A stretch of DNA of 9,017 bases from Alphaproteobacteria bacterium. Its GTDB lineage: Bacteria > Pseudomonadota > Alphaproteobacteria > Caulobacterales > Parvularculaceae. Where the stretch lies: the NCBI GenBank assembly GCA_030428745.1, contig JAUIEG010000077.1:1-9017 (forward strand), read 5' to 3'. Below are positions 7,839 through 9,017 of this stretch, piece after piece; positions within the stretch are counted from its first letter, which is position 1, and each line of letters begins with the position of its first letter. Below the pieces are notes generated by a model, which saw only the letters and a program-made list of their open reading frames with translations, ran no database searches and was not told where the DNA came from. Made by a program: the position numbers and the translations under genes.

Positions 7839-8579
7839 ATGGAAACGGCTTCCTCCCAAATCCCTGCGCTCAGCGTTGTCGCCCCCATGCACAATGAAGC
7901 CGGCGGCGCCGGCGCGCTTGTTGATGAAATCGCAGCGGCGCTCAAAGACGTCGATCATGAAATTATCATGGTCGATGACGCGTCAACGGATGAAACGGTC
8001 GAGACGTTGAAAGCCGCCCGGACGCGTCACCCGCAATTGCGCATTCTTCGTCACGAGAAGAACGCCGGGCAAAGCCGCGCTGTGCGCACCGGCATTTTAG
8101 CGGCGCGCGCGCCGGTGATCGCGACGCTGGACGGCGATGGCCAGAACGATCCGGTGGATATTCCGGCGCTCTATAAAAAGCTGATGGACGGTGGCGACAG
8201 TCTCGCCATGGTTGCGGGCGAACGCCGCGGCCGTCAGGACAGCCAGGCGAAGAAACTCGCCTCGCGGGCCGCCAACGCCATTCGCCGCCGCCTCTTGAAT
8301 GACGGGTCGGCGGATACGGGCTGTGGCCTCAAACTGTTCAAGCGCGAGGCGTTCTTGCGGCTCCCCTATTTCGATCACATCCACCGCTATCTGCCGGCGC
8401 TGATGGTGCGCGAGGGCTATGAGGTCGCGTTCTCCCCGGTTTCTCACCGGGCGCGGGCCCATGGCGTTTCGAAATACACCAATTTCGGGCGCGCACTCGT
8501 TGCGGTTCGCGATCTCATGGGCGTCATGTGGTTGAACGCGCGCGCCCGCCAGCCCGGCAGGGTTGAGGAAGAAGCCTGA
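7839..8579 (+). CDS. DPM1-like family 2 glycosyltransferase (polyprenyl-phosphate sugar synthase type)
   Basis: A 246-aa soluble GT-A glycosyltransferase, probably at the cytoplasmic face of the inner membrane. Motifs in order are LSVVAPMHNEAGG (11-23), IIMVDDASTDET (42-53), LDGDGQNDP (97-105) with the metal-binding D98/D100, SADTGCGLKLFKRE (157-170), and RARAHGVSKYTNFGR (204-218). The last is the R-x-R-x-x-G-x-SKY signature of dolichyl-/undecaprenyl-phosphate sugar synthases (compare DPM1, ArnC, GtrB). It has no C-terminal membrane helices, unlike ArnC and GtrB, so it resembles the short DPM1 type. The family moves a sugar from UDP- or GDP-sugar to a polyprenyl phosphate. It is divergent from two GT39 genes, which would use exactly such a donor. 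The ribosome site is weak (ATATGAG, 9 bp upstream). The ATG at 7839 is the first in-frame start consistent with homology. Sugar specificity cannot be inferred. Confidence 0.9.
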   Translation: METASSQIPALSVVAPMHNEAGGAGALVDEIAAALKDVDHEIIMVDDASTDETVETLKAARTRHPQLRILRHEKNAGQSRAVRTGILAARAPVIATLDGDGQNDPVDIPALYKKLMDGGDSLAMVAGERRGRQDSQAKKLASRAANAIRRRLLNDGSADTGCGLKLFKREAFLRLPYFDHIHRYLPALMVREGYEVAFSPVSHRARAHGVSKYTNFGRALVAVRDLMGVMWLNARARQPGRVEEEA

Positions 8580-8615
8580 TTTTCCACCAGGATTTCTATT
8601 TTGGCGGCGGGCCTT

Positions 8616-8643
8616 CCCCGTGTTAAGCTCTCATTAACCGGGG
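8616..8643. repeat. Inverted repeat enclosing the CtrA-type box
   Basis: CCCCG (8616-8620) plus GTTAA (8622-8626) pair with TTAAC (8634-8638) plus CGGGG (8639-8643). Only T8621 is bulged, and the loop is the 7-nt GCTCTCA. Further out, GGCGGC (8603-8608) can pair with GCCGCC (8644-8649). No T-run follows, so it is not a standard intrinsic terminator for the gene ending at 8579. It may be an extended operator dyad, or a hairpin in an mRNA reading through. Confidence 0.5.
8623..8638 (+). promoter_or_regulatory. CtrA-type binding box (TTAA-N7-TTAAC)
   Basis: TTAAGCTCTCATTAAC matches the full consensus of the alphaproteobacterial cell-cycle regulator CtrA, TTAA-N7-TTAA with the frequent trailing C. 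It is intergenic and ends 81 bp before the start codon of the membrane-protein gene at 8720, a distance at which CtrA could contact a promoter. No clear sigma-70 -10 element is visible downstream. I found no second full site in the window by eye. Binding is inferred from the motif only. Confidence 0.6.
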
Positions 8644-8705
8644 GCCGCCAGACGCCCGCGCCTTCACTGCGAAGGGCGAATTTTTTCGACGGGGGGCGGC
8701 GGTAA

Positions 8706-8713
8706 GAGAAGGG
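8706..8713 (+). promoter_or_regulatory. Ribosome binding site of the right-edge membrane protein
   Basis: GAGAAGGG lies 6 bp before the ATG at 8720. It supports that start over the in-frame ATG codons at 8726 and 8735, and it is one of the clearest ribosome sites in the window. Confidence 0.6.
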
Positions 8714-8719
8714 TAGATA

Positions 8720-9017
8720 ATGTCTATGTATCAAATGTTTCCGTTGCTGGCGATCAGCCTGATTGTCTACGCTATCTTGGCGCTTACCGGCGCGGCCGGC
8801 CAATTGTGGTACGAATCGATCATCCTTGAACTGTCCATGGTGTCCGGCGAAATCTGGACGGTCAGCGCCGGTGATCTTTTCCTCCTGGTCAGCATGGGGC
8901 TGCTCTTTGTCGAATTGCTGCGCTCCACCAAGACCGGCTCTGAATCGATCATGAATCACGCCCTGTCGGTGGTGGTTTTCGTCGTTTCGCTGCTGCTCTT
9001 CATCATCGTGAAGGGCT
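8720..9017 (+). CDS. Small conserved alphaproteobacterial membrane protein, 3'-truncated by the window
   Basis: The first 99 codons of an open frame that runs off the right edge. Hydrophobic segments lie at about residues 7-24, 51-67 and 80-97. A short loop carries SGEIWTVSAGDLF (42-54), and a polar stretch LLRSTKTGSESIMNH (66-80) joins helices two and three. The pattern 'W-T-x-S-x-GDL ... E-x-L-(K/R)-(S/A)-T-(K/R)-T ... (I/M)-x-(D/N)-H-x-LS' is one I recall from uncharacterised alphaproteobacterial membrane proteins of roughly 110-140 aa. That resemblance is from memory, not a search. Function is unknown. It is preceded by a CtrA-type box, which suggests cell-cycle-linked expression. It is separated from the glycosyltransferase upstream by 140 bp, so it is probably its own transcription unit. 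Confidence 0.8.
   Translation, partial: MSMYQMFPLLAISLIVYAILALTGAAGQLWYESIILELSMVSGEIWTVSAGDLFLLVSMGLLFVELLRSTKTGSESIMNHALSVVVFVVSLLLFIIVKG

Noticed and set aside
8661..8686. Possible terminator: CCTTC/GAAGG stem followed by T6
   Set aside because: The stem is only 5 bp and is separated from the T-run by GCGAA, and it lies just upstream of the next gene. It is more likely untranslated leader than a terminator.
1..9017. Mobile element, CRISPR array, toxin-antitoxin or defence system
   Set aside because: No transposase, integrase, regularly spaced repeats or paired small toxin/antitoxin frames were seen. All gaps are short and base composition is even.

Overview
The window is about 60% G+C by eye and densely coded. 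It looks like a chromosomal segment of an alphaproteobacterium. Three things point there: the threonyl-tRNA synthetase carries an extra segment in the catalytic domain compared with the E. coli enzyme; the last gene resembles a small membrane protein I recall as widespread in alphaproteobacteria; and an exact CtrA-type box (TTAA-N7-TTAAC) lies in front of that gene. A Parvularculales/Hyphomonadaceae-like organism would fit, but the sequence alone does not settle the order.

Left block, plus strand (2-4517): the end of an ATP-grasp enzyme, then thrS, an O-antigen-ligase/polymerase-type membrane protein, and a WbbL-like family 2 glycosyltransferase. The last three are only 10-11 bp apart, so they probably share a transcript, with cell-surface glycan genes carried behind a housekeeping tRNA synthetase. 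A GC-rich hairpin ending in TTT closes this block in the short gap before the convergent genes.

Middle block, minus strand (7742 to 4555): two tandem GT39/ArnT-like integral membrane glycosyltransferases, 17 bp apart. Divergent from them, on the plus strand (7839-8579), is a soluble DPM1-like family 2 glycosyltransferase. The simplest reading is that the DPM1-like enzyme loads a sugar onto a polyprenyl phosphate in the cytoplasm, and the two GT39 enzymes move such sugars onto acceptors (lipid A, another glycan or protein) on the periplasmic side. Sugar and acceptor cannot be read from the sequence.

Right edge (8580-9017): a 140-bp intergenic region holds the CtrA-type box inside a larger inverted repeat. 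It is followed by the first 99 residues of a small three-helix membrane protein that runs off the window.

I see no CRISPR array, insertion sequence, tRNA/rRNA gene, prophage or defence system. No stretch longer than 300 bp lacks a gene. Overall this is an ordinary envelope-glycan neighbourhood; the most useful new leads are the CtrA box and the pairing of the lipid-linked-sugar enzymes.
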